64,000 nucleotides of DNA from Morinoia aosen (taxonomy: Eukaryota; Arthropoda; Malacostraca; Amphipoda; Talitridae), in NCBI GenBank assembly GCA_030386875.1, contig CM059576.1:69129581-69193580 (forward strand), in the 5' to 3' direction. Under the pieces are notes generated by a model, which searched no databases, was not told the origin of the DNA, and was given only the letters and a program-made list of their open reading frames with translations. The position numbers and the translations under genes are program-made. This document shows positions 20,476 through 33,330 of the stretch, one piece after another. The first letter of the stretch is position 1. Every line of letters begins with the position of its first letter.

Positions 20476-22436
20476 TAAATTTAATAAATAGTTATTTTAG
20501 TCATTATTGAGTGCAGATATATTTGACAGATATGAAAAAATGTGAATACGTTACAATAATATGTATATTCAGAATTACTGTAATCACAGGTTCACAGTTC
20601 TATAAAGTCCTTTATATAGATGATATAAATAACTTAATTTCGGTACGATGGTATTGAGTAGGCTATTCTTAACATGTAACTCATTTGGCATGCATAAAGT
20701 GCTTTGAATAAAGTGCTTTCCTGCGATTTTTCAATCACGTATATATTTGCTGCTTAGATGAACGTAGCGTGTGTGGTTTTTAAGTCTGATTACATAATCC
20801 GGTATTGACATCAATCGACTGAAAGAAATTACAAAGTATAGTTTTATTTGCCAAAACAAATTCAGTTATGTGAAAAAGCTATTTAAAAAGGTCAAAAACA
20901 CAAATACATATATTTTAGAGCGGTAATTTTAACTATTAATCGGTTTGTTGCTGTTGCAGCCCTGAACTCGGACGTCTTGTTTGCGATATGTTAAGCTCGG
21001 CCGCCCGCAGCATGACTCAGGAGGGAATCGCGGTAGTTTGAATTTAGTTTCTGGGTTACGTGGAATAGACTCAGTGCCTTTCATAGTTAGGACATTCATT
21101 GCTTAGCTATCAACAGCCAGAGTGCAGTTTACGTGATCTTAAATTCATTTAAGTAACTGAAGCAAACGTGTTACCTTTTTTGTTTTATTAGGGTTTCAAC
21201 AACTATATTTCCGAAAAAAAAAAACATTTCCTGCGCTTCAAATTTAACCGAACTACGCGTAGATAAACGGCTTTCATACTCTGATCACATACAGAGTAGA
21301 CATAATTTGTGGTACAAATCATTGTAATTCAGTTGTTCATGAATTAATGGTCCATAGAAATCTATATTCAGCCTTCGTCATATTCGAGTTCCTGTGTAGT
21401 GAAGGGCATGAATAATAGGCGTGAAAAACCTTGTTCTGAACGCATTGATGACAACGGCGACCTCACGATTAGTACAATTGAAAGTGTGGGAAGCATTGAA
21501 TTATTTATTTTTCCAATTATTGATGTTGTAAATGAAGTTATAAATATCGTTTATGGAAAATATTTGTGAAACGATTTTTTTTCAGCAGGACAAAATTTTT
21601 ACAAGGGTGACCAAACTTATGTATTATTTGCTTGGAAGGCTTCTCATTTAAAGTGTATTCTATTGTAAGTTTTGCGATTTTGCAATGTGTGTAAATAACT
21701 AACTACAAATGTGAGCGTGATCTCGACGCACATAATTGATGCGAGTTCTTTCTATTACAATATTTGAGAAAACTTCAATATTATTTCTTTAATTATCTTA
21801 TTTCATTAATTGATCCAAGTTTTTCGATTTTTATAAGTTTTTTTATATAATAGCTCTATGTATTGTGCATATGTATTCCTAATTGTTGATGGTAAGTGAA
21901 TTAATTTTTTTTAACTATTATTCTCTATATTTTTAATAGTACTTCTAATTTTTTTTATTGTCCATATCAGCTGATTAACGGTTTAGTCATTAAAATACTG
22001 TGCAAATACTACAAAAATGAAAAAGAATTATTATGCCTTTCTCAAAAGTGTGAAGGAAAGATGTACATTCAAGCTAGCAGAAACACTACTCAATGACTCA
22101 CTAGATTTCCAACATTCCTCCCTTTGGAACGTGTTTGTTGTGTGGTTATGGCTGCCTAAGCTAACTTATAATCTAATCTTTCCTTTTGGAATTTTGGTAA
22201 GCATCAATGTTAGTGCCTGTTAGTGAATAACATGTATGGTACTATATTAAATTTTGAACCATAAATCATTCATTAAGGAAGTCAGCCACAATGAGTGGGC
22301 TATGGCACCCATGATACCCTTTCGTAATACTCATTTGCTAGTGACAAAACTTTATTTGCTTACGTTCAATAAATTATATTTGCAAGAACAAATTGCTCTT
22401 CACAGCACTTTTCAATGTTAAAACAAATTCTTGCAA
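20476..22436. other. Intergenic, no gene seen
   Basis: AT-rich throughout. A short GC-richer patch at 20960-21070 (CTCGGCCGCCCGCAGCATGA) is not assignable. No coding region supported. Confidence 0.5.
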
Positions 22437-22600
22437 ATGATATCAACTTGTTATTGGGACAATGTAGTAAATAGTTTTATTTCTAATATTAAATTAACAG
22501 TGTATATATATATGTATGATATTCATACAAGTGGAAACTATCTCATAATAATTAAAAATCTCACAATTTATTGAAATTTGTTAAAACATAAATTATTATA
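22437..22600. repeat. Second copy of the 20256-20413 repeat segment
   Basis: Direct repeat, roughly 90% alike, starting ATCAACTTGTTATTGGGACA and ending in TTAAAACATAAATTATTAT. Flanks differ from those of the first copy, so only this internal block is shared. Confidence 0.8.
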
Positions 22601-22698
22601 TAGACTGACGTTCAGAAATCTACCCAAAAGATCCCAATGAGAGTCAGAAAACATATACTGATCTACGAGGAGCTCAACTTCTGCTTCTTTTATGAGGT

Positions 22699-22815
22699 TA
22701 CCCAGTCTAACTTTTTTGCCAGGGCATTCATAATTTTCGCTGCCCAAGTAATTCAATTACTTGAGCAGCAAAAAACATGCATCCAGGCTGCAAAAATGTT
22801 AGACTGGGCATACGT
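22699..22815. repeat. 117-bp near-perfect hairpin (small MITE candidate)
   Basis: The left arm starts CCCAGTCTAACTTTTTTGC and the right arm ends GCAAAAATGTTAGACTGGG. The centre is CAAGTAATTCAATTACTTG. Flanking TA on the left, and TA two bases out on the right, would fit a Tc1/mariner-type MITE. No coding capacity; an open frame across it is a by-product. Confidence 0.65.
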
Positions 22816-23970
22816 GTACGAGTTCAAACAGTGATGTGGATTGGCGCTTCAAAAGACAAGGATGGTAACTTAAACGTTTTTAAATTTACTTATTTTATCA
22901 TACCAAGGGAATGAATACTGCTCGCATTATGTTCCAATGCTGTGCTTGCTTACTTTTAATGACTAATCAGATTTGTGAGGGATTATCTGAATTAGTTGGC
23001 CTTGTTAGAAATTTATGATTCCGACTTTCTTAAATGCGATTACTAGGAAAAAATGTTACTTCTAGCCTGACCCAGTCGAAAGGGCAGTCTGGACCAAGCC
23101 GGGATCTTCACGACACCTTTTTTTTCTGTTTACGTTGTTGCAGCTGCAATTCTATTTTTCTGTTTGTTTATTTTATCTCTTTGCATGTCAGAACTTCTTG
23201 CCTTGCCCAGATTCAATTGTTCTCATTAAACTTAGTGTTAAGATGAAAATTAGTATTTAAATGTTCAAGGGCTCCTTCCGAGGTGTCCCTAATAATTGTT
23301 CGTTGGTCTCTTTGACTGTTGCCAATTGGCTTTAATGTTGGCTACGGCCTTTAAGATAAGTCTTGAAATCTACTTTAAACATTCCAAAATGAACCTTAAA
23401 ATCTCTAACCTATTGGAATGCTTAAACCCTAATCTTAAATGCGAACCCTGGGTAAGGTTACTAACCCCCATTTTTCCTCTTTGACCCGGCATAATTGCCT
23501 CTTGATCGGGATTATTGTTCAAGGTAATGTCAAATGAAATTTATGGTAATTTTTGGCTTATTGAAATCATTTGAAGTTATGAGTTAGTTTTTGTCATGTT
23601 CAATTAAGTATTTAAGAGAATATTCTGTTTTATGACAGAACTCCCGTTGATGAACGTCGCACTTATCGTTGATGTGGAACCTTGAATGTTCTTCAATGTT
23701 CTTAATGAAGAAACGCTAGCGACATCGTGTGTCTTTTAAGCGTAATCTACTCAACTCATCTCTGGCTTCGATCCATTTATTTCCTAAATTTCGTCAAAAC
23801 CGCTCCTAGACTCGCTTGCGGAAGCGCCGACGATCTCTTACTTTGAATAAAATTTTGGCAGCTACCGTCTTTGTAAGACTGGGATTCTACCCGAGGTCTA
23901 AGCGAGCGTCTAATCAATAAATAAACTTGATGAATAAACGTGCTCGTTTCTTGATCTTATGATTCCCTAT
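22816..23970. other. Intergenic, no gene seen
   Basis: AT-rich sequence with short open frames (for example 23034-23246 and 23296-23484) lacking recognisable domains. The last ~40 bases (TGCTCGTTTC, CTATTCTCTTGGTAGAGTTC) resemble 43460-43520 and may already belong to the foldback family. Confidence 0.5.
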
Positions 23971-24239
23971 TCTCTTGGTAGAGTTCACAAAGAAACAAAC
24001 GCACAAAATAATAATTCCATTCCTGACTGCTGTCCTGTACGCAGGCAAAACAGCTGCGGAATTTCTATTGGTACTGAGTTTTACTTCTCATCGCGTTGAT
24101 TTCAACTCGTCCACTTCATAAATACAAACGTACTCTTAGGTTATGCGCCCAGGACACGAACCTATATTTAATGTGTCATTTTGTTTTACTGGTCTTCTTT
24201 ACAATAGTCACGTTGGTGAGCTCGCTTCGGCCTATTAAT

Positions 24240-25656
24240 CAGGGCTGCTGCGAATGTTTGGGTTGTAACCCAAGACCTTGGGTTTTGCTATATTCCTTGG
24301 GTTCTTGGGTTTTATTTTTGAATTGAGTAATAATCTTGGGTTTTTGACCACATACCGTCATCATACAACAATTTGTCAAAATCAAATTATTACGTACAAA
24401 TGCCTATATTTTATTACGCTTAAAGCTTTAGTTAAACGTTTGAAATGCGTTGCATATCTCTGACAGCTTGTAAGAGCACGCGCTGCCCCTGCCTGCTCGC
24501 GTTAGCGTATGAACGCGTTGCATACCCGTCACAGAGCATCATCTGTTGAGCATGTGGCGCGTGCCGGTCGCGTAAATTGCATTTGCTATGCGATTTCGGT
24601 CCGTGGTTTAGTACCGAAATCTGTGTGCACGTTTCGATTGTACTCAAATTTTGAGGTGGTTGTCTTTCTGTGAACTCTGTTCATTTAAATAAGAAATATG
24701 CTGAAGGAATTACGTCAACAAAGAAAACAAAATGCTACGCTCATTGCTTCAAGGAAGAATGGCTCAGTAAAGCGGAATATAATGAGTGGCTTGAGTAGGA
24801 CAATAACGATAAAGACTCCAGTTATTGCAAGACATTTAAAGTGAAACTAAAAATGCAAATAAATATATGTCGTCGAAGTATAAAGATTCGGTTGAACATA
24901 GAAAAATTTTACAGTTGCTTAATGAAGCACAAGCGTCACTCAATTTGTTAAAAAGGAGACAATAACAGAAAGCCACCAAATAGCAGATTGAAATAAGGTT
25001 TGCAGCGTATTTTGCAAATCATAATTTACCTTTAGCCAACATTGACCATCTCTTAGAGGTCTGTGAGCTCGCATTTCCTAATAGTAAAACAGCCGAAAAT
25101 CTGTCGATGACGCGAACGAAAATTTCCTATGTAATCCAAGATGGTGTTTGATGAATCACGCAAACACCCCTATTTGGGGATACAACTATTGTATCCATGA
25201 GAACTAGCGCTCCAAGGGGGAAAATGTGCGAGGGCCCGAGCTGTGAGTTAGGTAGGCCTTCTTTCTGTTGAAATGAAATGTTTTTTGTTATGTTAAGGAT
25301 CGCCTTTTCCGGCTCACTGCTGTCCTGTTGTAAACACCTACTACTTCCTTCTTCAGCTATATTCCTGTTTCATAATCTTCTTTCTTAAATTACTGTTTCT
25401 ATGCCCTTTCTGTATAGATTCCGCGTTCCCTTAACCCCATACTAAATGGTGCCTTCCTCTCTTTGGATCGCATTTGTTGCGTATAGGGAGGCTCAAACTA
25501 ATTAAAAATCCAACTTAATTAATCTAGCAAACATAACATGCGTGGCATGTATCATCTATTTTTTCTCATATTTGCAATTTTGGGTTTTATTTCTAGAACT
25601 TGGGGTTTTTAGAACATTGATCTTGAGTTTTGATAGAACCGTCTTTGGGTGCCCTG
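24240..25656 (+). mobile_element. hAT-like DNA transposon with perfect 8-bp target duplication
   Basis: The ends are CAGGGCTGCT... and ...GGGTGCCCTG. The flanking 8 bases are CTATTAAT on both sides (24232-24239 and 25657-25664). It holds a decayed transposase N-terminus and, at about 25230-25510, a piece of foldback arm in inverted orientation. The terminal stretch near 25580 (TTGGGTTTTATTTCTAGAAC) is shared with 37510-37560, so the relic at 36.7-37.6 kb is from the same family. The insertion lies inside a foldback arm. Confidence 0.85.
24691..25152 (+). pseudogene. hAT transposase N-terminal fragment, multiple breaks
   Basis: It starts KKYAEGITSTKKTKCYAHCF, then EEWLSKAEYNEWLE with a TAG stop, then DNNDKDSSYCKTFKV. 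This is a zinc-finger-like N-terminus as in ZBED/TTF-type hAT proteins. After a frame change it reads IRFAAYFANHNLPLANIDHL followed by LEVCELAFPNSKTAENLSMT, the typical region after the zinc finger. It then stops at QDGV. The catalytic domain is absent. Confidence 0.75.
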
Positions 25657-26300
25657 CTATTAATACTATTGATCAACATTTGTAGTGTTCACTACGAACA
25701 CCGTGCGAAAATATTTCAGTTTCTGGAATTTCTCCCTAACATTCATGCTATAAATTCCATTGCGACCAAATCACTTTTTCTGCAAATTTGCAATACATTT
25801 TTTATTTCAAGAGTAACAAAAAAAACACAATATTTGTACCATTTTCGTAAATGATTGTTATTTTCAGCCTCCCTTACCGCACCATAAATGTTCAAAGAGA
25901 AAAAAGATGAAAACACCACTAAGATTGGAGTTAGAGGAACGTGGAATCTATATGCATAAAGTGTATTCCCGCACAGGATCCCGGGAGCACGGAAACAGTA
26001 AGTTGAGCAGGAAGTTTACGAAACAAGATAAATTTTTAGGAAGAAAGTCAAAGATGCTGGAAACCGTGACACCAGTGAAGCGAAAAAAGGTGGATTAGAT
26101 AACAAAAATTTTATATCAACAAAAAAATACATACCTAACTCTCAGCTCGGACAATGACCGTCAACGACGGTTCGACCCAGCATTGAGGTTGTGTAGAAAA
26201 TTCAAAACGCTTGGAAACAGTAAATGAAAAGGTGAAAAATTATCCTCATCGGTGTACCCAAAACCGTACCTTATCTTCCGCACCTTATCGGTGTAGAAAT

Positions 26301-27709
26301 CTGTTCATCAGTGACGGGTTTAGCTGAAGAAACATTGGGGAATTTCGCAAAGTGGACATTTGTAACGGAGCGTATCCACAATACGTCATTTCAAGCTGGA
26401 CCAAGAAGTGAATTTCTTGTCATGTAAAAGTAGCAGATTTTCTGCGATCTTCGTTCAACAAACCTCTGTTTCATGAACAAATGGGAGGGTGAAACTTTTC
26501 CAGTCACGGCTACTTTCTGAGCGATAGAAACACCACTTCGTGGCAGCCAATGGCTTCGGGGCATGGGGGATGCAAAGCTTTTAAAATTAATAACAGATAC
26601 ATACGTTGTCATTTTATTGAGTTAAATGACTGATAACCCCACAGGATCGAGGGATAGCTTCACTAACACTGACCGCAACGTGGGCCACCGGTGGCCACGG
26701 AAGGGACCTTCATAAAGCTGCTGACCGACATGCAGTCACGAGCTCAATTTCCATTAATACTTAATCAAAGGCCCGATCCAGTTCATGTTTGCTATTTTCA
26801 ACATTGCTTACTTCAATTGAGTTTAAATTTCAGTTGAATGTTGAAATTACCCACAAAATTAACGGTGTCAGCAGCAGCACCACAACACACGAGGTTTGGC
26901 AGTAGTAGTTACCCATAAAATGTGCAGAGTCAGCAAGTTTACAGTGAAATTGAATTAGTCCGAAATCCACTTGTGACCTCAGTTGCTAGGGTTGTTTCAT
27001 ATTTACATTCCTAGAGACATAAATACAAACATACTCTGGGATTATGCACCCTACTCAACACTTTCTTCCTAAACGGAACAGACTAGACTCCATGCGCCAT
27101 TTGCCCAGGATGGCAAGTATGTACTGAGTTACATTTTATGTCAAGATGGCGTTGATTAACATAGCCCGACAAAAATTACTCAGTCGATATTTTAGATTTT
27201 AGTTCGTTAAGTGAAGTTGATAACGATTTCACTGTGACCGACACATTCTTACTGCATTCTTGCATTGCATTAATTTCTGCAAGGGTAACTATAATAGCAC
27301 AAGTTTTCTTTTTATATATGTAATGGATTAGGGGTGGACCGAATATTCGTATTTGCGAATATTTGCAGGTTTTCCAATATTCGCAGTCGCATTCGCATGT
27401 AGACCTGTGAATATTTTGCGAATATTTATGCATTTTTTTCCATCCTCCACCGACTGCAGCTGAGAGAGCAGGCAGCACGTTACAGCTGTGGTGGCTGTAC
27501 TTGCATCACAGATTTACGTCACGTTTGATGTCACATGTTACCGGACAATTCTGTGCAATTCTTGCAGATTTGCAGTGCAGGCCAGTCAGCGACAGCTCTA
27601 GTCGAGTGCAGTTATTTACGTGATCTTCTCAGCCCCGTCATCTGTTGTCACCTGCGATCGTGTACATTTTTCTTTGCAACTGCGGAGAAATGTTCAAGTA
27701 ATTGAAACA
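26301..27709. repeat. Foldback-family outer modules and an AATATTCG-rich patch
   Basis: The module ACAAAGCTGCTGACCGACATG-like (26715), GGCCCGATCCAGTTCATGTT (26770) and CAGCAGCACCACAACACACG (26873) recurs at 31050-31110, 32935-33000 and 44690-44880. The part around 26873-26960 is a single-copy relative of the 60-bp minisatellite unit at 33331-33870. At 27240-27310 the CAAGGGTAACTATAATAGCA module of the foldback arm appears. A patch rich in CGAATATTTGC words lies at 27338-27430. Confidence 0.6.
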
Positions 27710-28000
27710 ACATTGAATAGCGTTGATGATAGGATGCCAATAGGAGTCACTGAACTTATTCGGGCCCACAATGTGTCTATTGCAATAGACTTAATTGAGA
27801 AACAGGCTACTGGCTCACTTGTGGTATATAAATGGTTAAATGCAAATTTGCACTTGCGGTTGCGAGTGAACTTCATTACCGGAAGCCAAGGCCGCTCCTG
27901 CGCCCGTCCCGCTGCCTCTGATCTTCGTCTCGCTCTGTCTTGCTTGACCCCGCGCCGTGAAGCATCTCCGACCGACGCTTCCCACATCAATACGTTAACC
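27710..28000 (+). repeat. Dispersed GC-rich repeat, plus copy
   Basis: The GC-rich block GAAGCCAAGGCCGCTCCTGC ... CTTGACCCCGCGCCGTGAAG matches 34765-34915 in inverted orientation. The AT-rich part before it (TTCGGGCCCACAA) matches 34990-35060. The apparent open frame KWLNANLHLRLRVNFITGS is shared by both copies but has no recognised domain. Confidence 0.75.
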
Positions 28001-28139
28001 GCCATGGGTTAAACTCAAGTTCAGTATTCAACTGAAATTTAAACTCGAATGTAGTAAGCAATTTTTTAAAATAGCAAACATTTCATGAATCGTGCCTTCA
28101 ATTAGCTTTGATTAAAAGTTTATGAAAATTGAGTTTGTG

Positions 28140-29830
28140 ACTACTGGTCGGTTAGTAGCATTAGGAAAATTTCCTTCGTGTACCACTAGTGGCTCTCATG
28201 TTGGTGAACGTGTTCACTAGCAAGCGACCGTACTAGTGACACTTGTAGACTACAACACATAGATAGCTTATAATATTCCATTTCTTTTGTCAAAGTCCCA
28301 TATAGGCTAGTACGTCCCAGTATTTAACTTCATCAAATCGTTTACAAAACTTAAAATTGCTCATAGTTTAACATATTAATTTTTTTAAAACGTTTATTTC
28401 AACCAATTAATTTAGTAAGTTTTATCAATAAATTTACAGAGAGGATCTACACGTGAAACAGGTTTGCTGGGGAGGGAGGTTGGCAGGAATAACTGATGAA
28501 CTTTGAGAGAACCGCGAGATAACTCACTCGGACTCGCAAGGGGAAATTTGCACATGTGAAATTTAACGAAGATATTGACTCAATACTAGAGAAACATGTT
28601 TGTTGTATGCCTCATGCTGATAATCTCATATTTACATTCCTAGCGTCCTATTCACAAATGTACTCAAGGATTATGCATCATGTGCATACCATTGGGTCCT
28701 AGACGCAACAGTAACTTGACTGGACTATTTATTCGCAGGTTGATACGCGCGACGTTGAGGCTTTTTTTGCTCCCACGTAGTACTTTTCCTACCTCACAAT
28801 GGGCATCGTTATCGAACGTCTTGCAATAGGTCGAAGTACTAAAGCTATTTTAGTTAACTATGGTTAATGAGATGCGTTGTTATTGTGACTGACGCAATCT
28901 TACTGCACTTCTGCAATGTAATACTTGTTTCAAGGGAAACTATAACAGCACAATTTTTCGTTTCTATAAATCTAGAGGATTAAATGTCAGTTTCAGCCTT
29001 CTTTACCACAACAAAAAAAAATCGAAGAGGCGCAGGATGAAAGCACTTTTCAGTTTCGTGTTAGGGGAACTTGGAATCAATGCACAAGGCGTGTTTCCGC
29101 ACAGGATCCCGTGCTCAAAGAAACTGTAAGTTGAGAAGGTTAGTCAGAGACAGAGGTGCTGGAAAACAGGACAGCAGAGAACCGAGAAAAGATGGTACAT
29201 GAAAAAATATTATAACAAAAACTCCTACCTAACTTTCAGCTCGGGACCACACATATTACCCTAGGAGTCCTCGGGTAGTGCACTCGAGGATACCGTTAAC
29301 AGTTCATCACGGGTAATCCTAGCCGTACTAGGACGGATGAAATAAACTTACCGTCAACGACGGGTAATGACTGACCGTCAACGACGGGTAATGACTGACA
29401 GTCAACGACGGGTAATGACTGACCGTCATCGACGGTACGACGAAACATTGAAATTGTTAAAAAGTTTCATCGCCTCTGGAAACTTTGAGTGAATTATTGA
29501 TACAATATTTTGTCTCCATTACATTTTGCAATTTCATTTTGTTAGTGTATGAAGATTTTTTTCGCTTCAAAGCTGTCCTGGTTTCCAGCACCTCTAACGT
29601 TTTCTTAAACTTTTATCTTGTTTCACAAACTTCCTTCTCAACTTACTGTTTCTGTGCACACGGGATCCTGTGCAGGAATACACCTTATGCATAGATTCCA
29701 CGTTCTTGTAACTCCAAACTTACTGGTGCCTTCATTTTTCTTCTCTTTGAACGTCTTTGTTGCGGTCAGGGAGGCTGAAACTAACAAAAATTTAGGAAGA
29801 TTGCACGGAGAATAAACAGCTTTAGTTACC
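28140..29830. repeat. Foldback family unit with inverted inner arms
   Basis: The outer module (TAGCAAGCGACCGTACTAGT, then GAGAACCGCGAGATAACTCA) is shared with 45440-45760. The inner arms are CAGTTTCAGCCTTCTTTACC at 28988 and its inverted partner GAGGCTGAAACTAAC ending at 29786. They enclose CTCAGCTCGGGACCACACAT and three direct repeats of GACCGTCAACGACGGGTAAT with its following TGACT (29345-29430). The inverted partner lacks the CTCAGCTCGGG part, so the hairpin is incomplete. Confidence 0.72.
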
Positions 29831-30340
29831 CTTGATCTTTAAAGTTCAGTGCAAGTTTGTAGTAAAAATCAGTTGGTGCCAATGAGAACTAGAAGTTGAA
29901 TAAAGTAGCATGATGAGTGGGACTCATTAAAAAATAAAATTTTGTAGGACGTTCAGTCCTGACGCGGTATTGGGGATGATGTAAAGTTACGGGAAATGTA
30001 AAGCTATTCGAAACAACGTCTCAAGAAGACTACTAGAAGAAAATGCTGGTTTCAGGATTTAGGTGAGAGTTCACCGCGTTTCCGCCGTTGTTAACGTACG
30101 GTTTGGTTAGGTTGTAAGCAGCAGAACAGGGAAATCGGCATTACTGGTCCAATATATTTTTATTCTTCGCAAAAAATCTGAAAAATACAATTGCGCGATA
30201 ACAATTTCACCTCATTTGTTCGATCCTATTTATTGTTTGAAAAAGTCTCAGAACGGATACAATGTTACCTACTTTTACCGGTACGTCAGTGGGTACGAAT
30301 GGGTACGTCACTGTGTGCATTATTATTTTCCGTAGTTATC
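29831..30340. other. Intergenic, no gene seen
   Basis: Spacer between foldback units. No domain in the short open frames. Confidence 0.45.
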
Positions 30341-31350
30341 GTAAACTTTGAAATTGAATCCATTCCCTACTGCTGTCCTGTACGCAGGCTATACAGCTGC
30401 GGAATTTCTATTGGTACCGAGTTTTAATTCTCATCGCGTTGATTTCAACTTGTCCACTTCATAAATACAAACGTACTCTGGGGTTATGCGCCCTGAACAC
30501 ACACCTACATCCTGAATATGTCATTTTATCTGGTCTGAGAAGGACATAAGCTTGAAAACCTCCATAAGTTCAATTCCTACAAGGCATTCCTTATGAGGCG
30601 CCACTTAGACGCCTTCAAAAATATATAACTCTGAGGAGCATATGTCTTGGTTATCCTCTACAGCTACTACGTTTTTCATTTTGCCAACCCGCTTTTACTG
30701 CACCTTTGTGGAACGGATTCAATTTCAAGGGTAACTGATTTGGCGTTCAAAACCTGTTAGTTTTAGCCTCTCCAACCGGACAAAAGATGTTCAAAAATAA
30801 GAAAGATGAAGGCACCAGTAAGATTGGAGTTAGAGGTTATGCAAAATGTGCATTCCCGCTCAGGATCCCGTGCGCACAGAAACAGTAAGTTGAGAAAGAA
30901 GTTAACAAAACAAGAAAAAAGTTAAAAAAAAGTCAGAGCTGCTGGAAACCAGGACAGCAGTGAAGCGCAAAAAAGGTTCGTTAACACATTTCCTGCGAAG
31001 TGACCCACCGGTGGTCACTAAGGGGATTTTCATAGTGGTGCTGACTCACCTTCAGTCACTAACTTTTATTTATTTATACTCAATGAAAGCTAAATGGAGG
31101 CCCGATCCAGTTTAATGTTTGCTGTTTTCAAAGTTGAGTACCACATTTGACTTTAAATTTGAATTGAATATTGAAATTCAGTTTAACCCTTCGCAGGTAG
31201 CTTGTTGAGTAACAAAATGAAATTGTATTTCAACAAAAAATTTCCGACCTAACTCTCAGCTTGGGACCACCCATGTTACCCTTGGGAGTGCTAATTCTTA
31301 GAGTGCTCCTGAGGATACCGTTAGCAGTTCATCACGGGTAATTCTAACCG
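30341..31350 (+). repeat. Foldback family, plus-sense arm
   Basis: Modules appear in the same order as at 24.0-26.2 kb: CTGCTGTCCTGTACGCAGGC (30370), CATAAATACAAACGTACTCT, a GTTAGTTTTAGCCTCTCC-like module (30758), AGATTGGAGTTAGAGG, AACTCTCAGCTTGGGACCAC (31250) and GAGGATACCGTTAGCAGTTC (31311). Here the arm also carries the GGCCCGATCCAGTTTAATGT module, unlike the first arm. Confidence 0.72.
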
Positions 31351-33260
31351 TACCATGACATTCATTCCACTCTCATATTGCATATATGACAAAAAATTCG
31401 TGTTATATCAAAGTTAGAAATTCCCTGATTTCCTTCTCGCAGTGACCTGAGAATTGGAAAACGCGGTTTTAAAGTCAATCTCAGATAGATTCACTCCTGG
31501 AGAAACTCCAAACTCAACTTGCTGATTTGGACCCTTTCCTGGAAGAATTTCATGGCAATTTATTCGGAATTTAGGGAAAAATACGAGTCAAATTTTTAGT
31601 TTTTTCTGATGTGCGATCGTGTATTGAAATGCCAAAAGTTCCATCGCTTGTGGAGACATTGAGTGAAAAGTGAAAGAATATCGTAGGGCTATAAGCCCTT
31701 ACGTTTTCTTCGAAAATTTTGTTTAATAAAAATATCAGAAATTCCTTGATTTTTCACTGGAAATGGATTGAGAATCGGAAAACACTGCTATAAAGAAAAT
31801 ATAAGGCTAGAAAGAAAGTCAGAGGCGCTTGTGAACAGGACAGCAGTGAACCGACACAAGGCGGGCCTTCATCAGAACAAAAATATTATTGCGACAAAAA
31901 AGAGGCCTCACCTATTTCTCAGCTAGATACCTCACCTTGGGAGCGCTAATTCCTATAAATACAATAATCGTGTCACTTTTACTATAAATTAAAATGCTCA
32001 AATTGAGTTTCGAAGTTTTTCTAGGTCTAATCAGTCTGAGACTATCTATAAAACCTTAAATCCGAAATAATGTAACACGTGTGATCCCGAGCTGAGAGTG
32101 AGGTATGAGTTTTTTGTTGATATGAAATTTCACTTAGTTAGTTTATGGACCTTTTTTGCTTCACTGCTGTCCTGGTTTCTAGTACATCTGAGTTTCTTCT
32201 TCAACTTTTATATTGCATCGTTAACTCCTTTCTCAACTTACTGTTTATACGAGTACACCTCATGCATATATATATTTCTCGTTCCTCTATCTTCAATCTT
32301 AATGGTGGCCTCATCTTTTTTCTCTTTGAACTTCATATATACAAACGCACTCTGGGGTTATGCACCCGAAACACTCAAATCCTAAACGAACCATTAAATA
32401 TTACTGTTCATCTTGAAAGATCGATCATTCAATCTCCATAACTTCGGCCTGCTAACGTAATCTCAACAAATCAAGGCATCGATCTTCATGCCTTGCAAAA
32501 CTCTAATTAAATTTGTGGTTCAATTGAACATCTCACGTGTCGTACAAAATTTCCAACAGTACCCAGTTATTTTTACTAAAAATTTGCAGTGAAATTTTAA
32601 TTATGAGGTCAACTAAAATAAAACATATTTATTCGTTAAAATTTTTAAATGATTGTTCCTTCAGCCTCCCATACCACAACAGAGATATTCAATGAGAACA
32701 AAGATGAAGGTATCATTAAGATTGGAGTTCGAGGAACGTGTAATTGATACGTAAGGTGGGTTCCCGTAAGTAAGTTGAGAAAGCAGTTTATGAAACAAGA
32801 TAAAAGTTGAAGAAGAAAGTCAGAGGCGCTGGACACCAGGACAGCAGTGAAGAGTAAAAAAATAGATTAACTAACAAGAAATTGTTTTCAACAAAAAAAA
32901 CACCGACCTAACTCTCAGCTCGAGACCTTCACAAAGCTGCTGACCGACCTGCAGTCACGAACTCAATATACATAAGTAAATAAAGGCACGATACAGTTTA
33001 ATGTTTCCTATTCGCAACATTGCTCTCTTCAATTGATTATAAATTTGAGCTGAATATTAACACGGCCACACGCGCACCATTCGGTAAATTGCTCATTCCC
33101 GCACCGGTATAAATGAATGGCATTTCATTTGTTTCGCAACCTTCATGAAAATAACTGAAATCATACGATGACAAATGTATCGTGAAATTGTAATATTCAT
33201 GTATCTTGGGAAAATATATGAATGTATTGGAACAGTGAAGTCGATTTCCCAATTCTGGTG
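31351..33260. repeat. Foldback family fragments in both orientations
   Basis: A plus fragment lies near 31790-31960 (AAGTCAGAGGCGCTTGTGAA). A minus-sense arm follows at 32085-32400 (ATCCCGAGCTGAGAGTGAGG, then CTGCTGTCCTGGTTTCTAGT). Another plus arm is at 32650-32920 (TTCAGCCTCCCATACCACAA ... TAACTCTCAGCTCGAGACC). Each is partial. No coding region supported. Confidence 0.68.
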
Positions 33261-33330
33261 CCTCAACCTAGCCTAACAACCATTGACAACCGCGGTGAAA
33301 GTGTTGAACTTACCCGCAGAATTGAAGATT

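Larger units (their letters stand above)
23971..26300 (+). repeat. Foldback family, plus-sense arm interrupted by a hAT element
   Basis: This is the fullest left arm of the dispersed family. Modules in order are: TTGGTAGAGTTCACAAAGAA; CTGCTGTCCTGTACGCAGGC near 24025; CATAAATACAAACGTACTCT; the hAT insertion at 24240-25656; GTTATTTTCAGCCTCCCTTA near 25857; AGATTGGAGTTAGAGGAACG; a segment ending near AAAAAAGGTGGATTAG; and CTAACTCTCAGCTCGGACAA near 26135. The same modules recur, in the same or inverted order, at 28.1-33 kb, 34.3-36.7 kb and 43.5-47.5 kb. Short open frames in both strands are not conserved as protein, so I treat the family as non-coding. Confidence 0.75.

Noticed and set aside
27620-28012. 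130-codon plus frame, partly shared with 34719-34907
   Set aside because: Shared because the DNA is a dispersed repeat. Changes between copies do not favour the protein frame and no domain is recognised.
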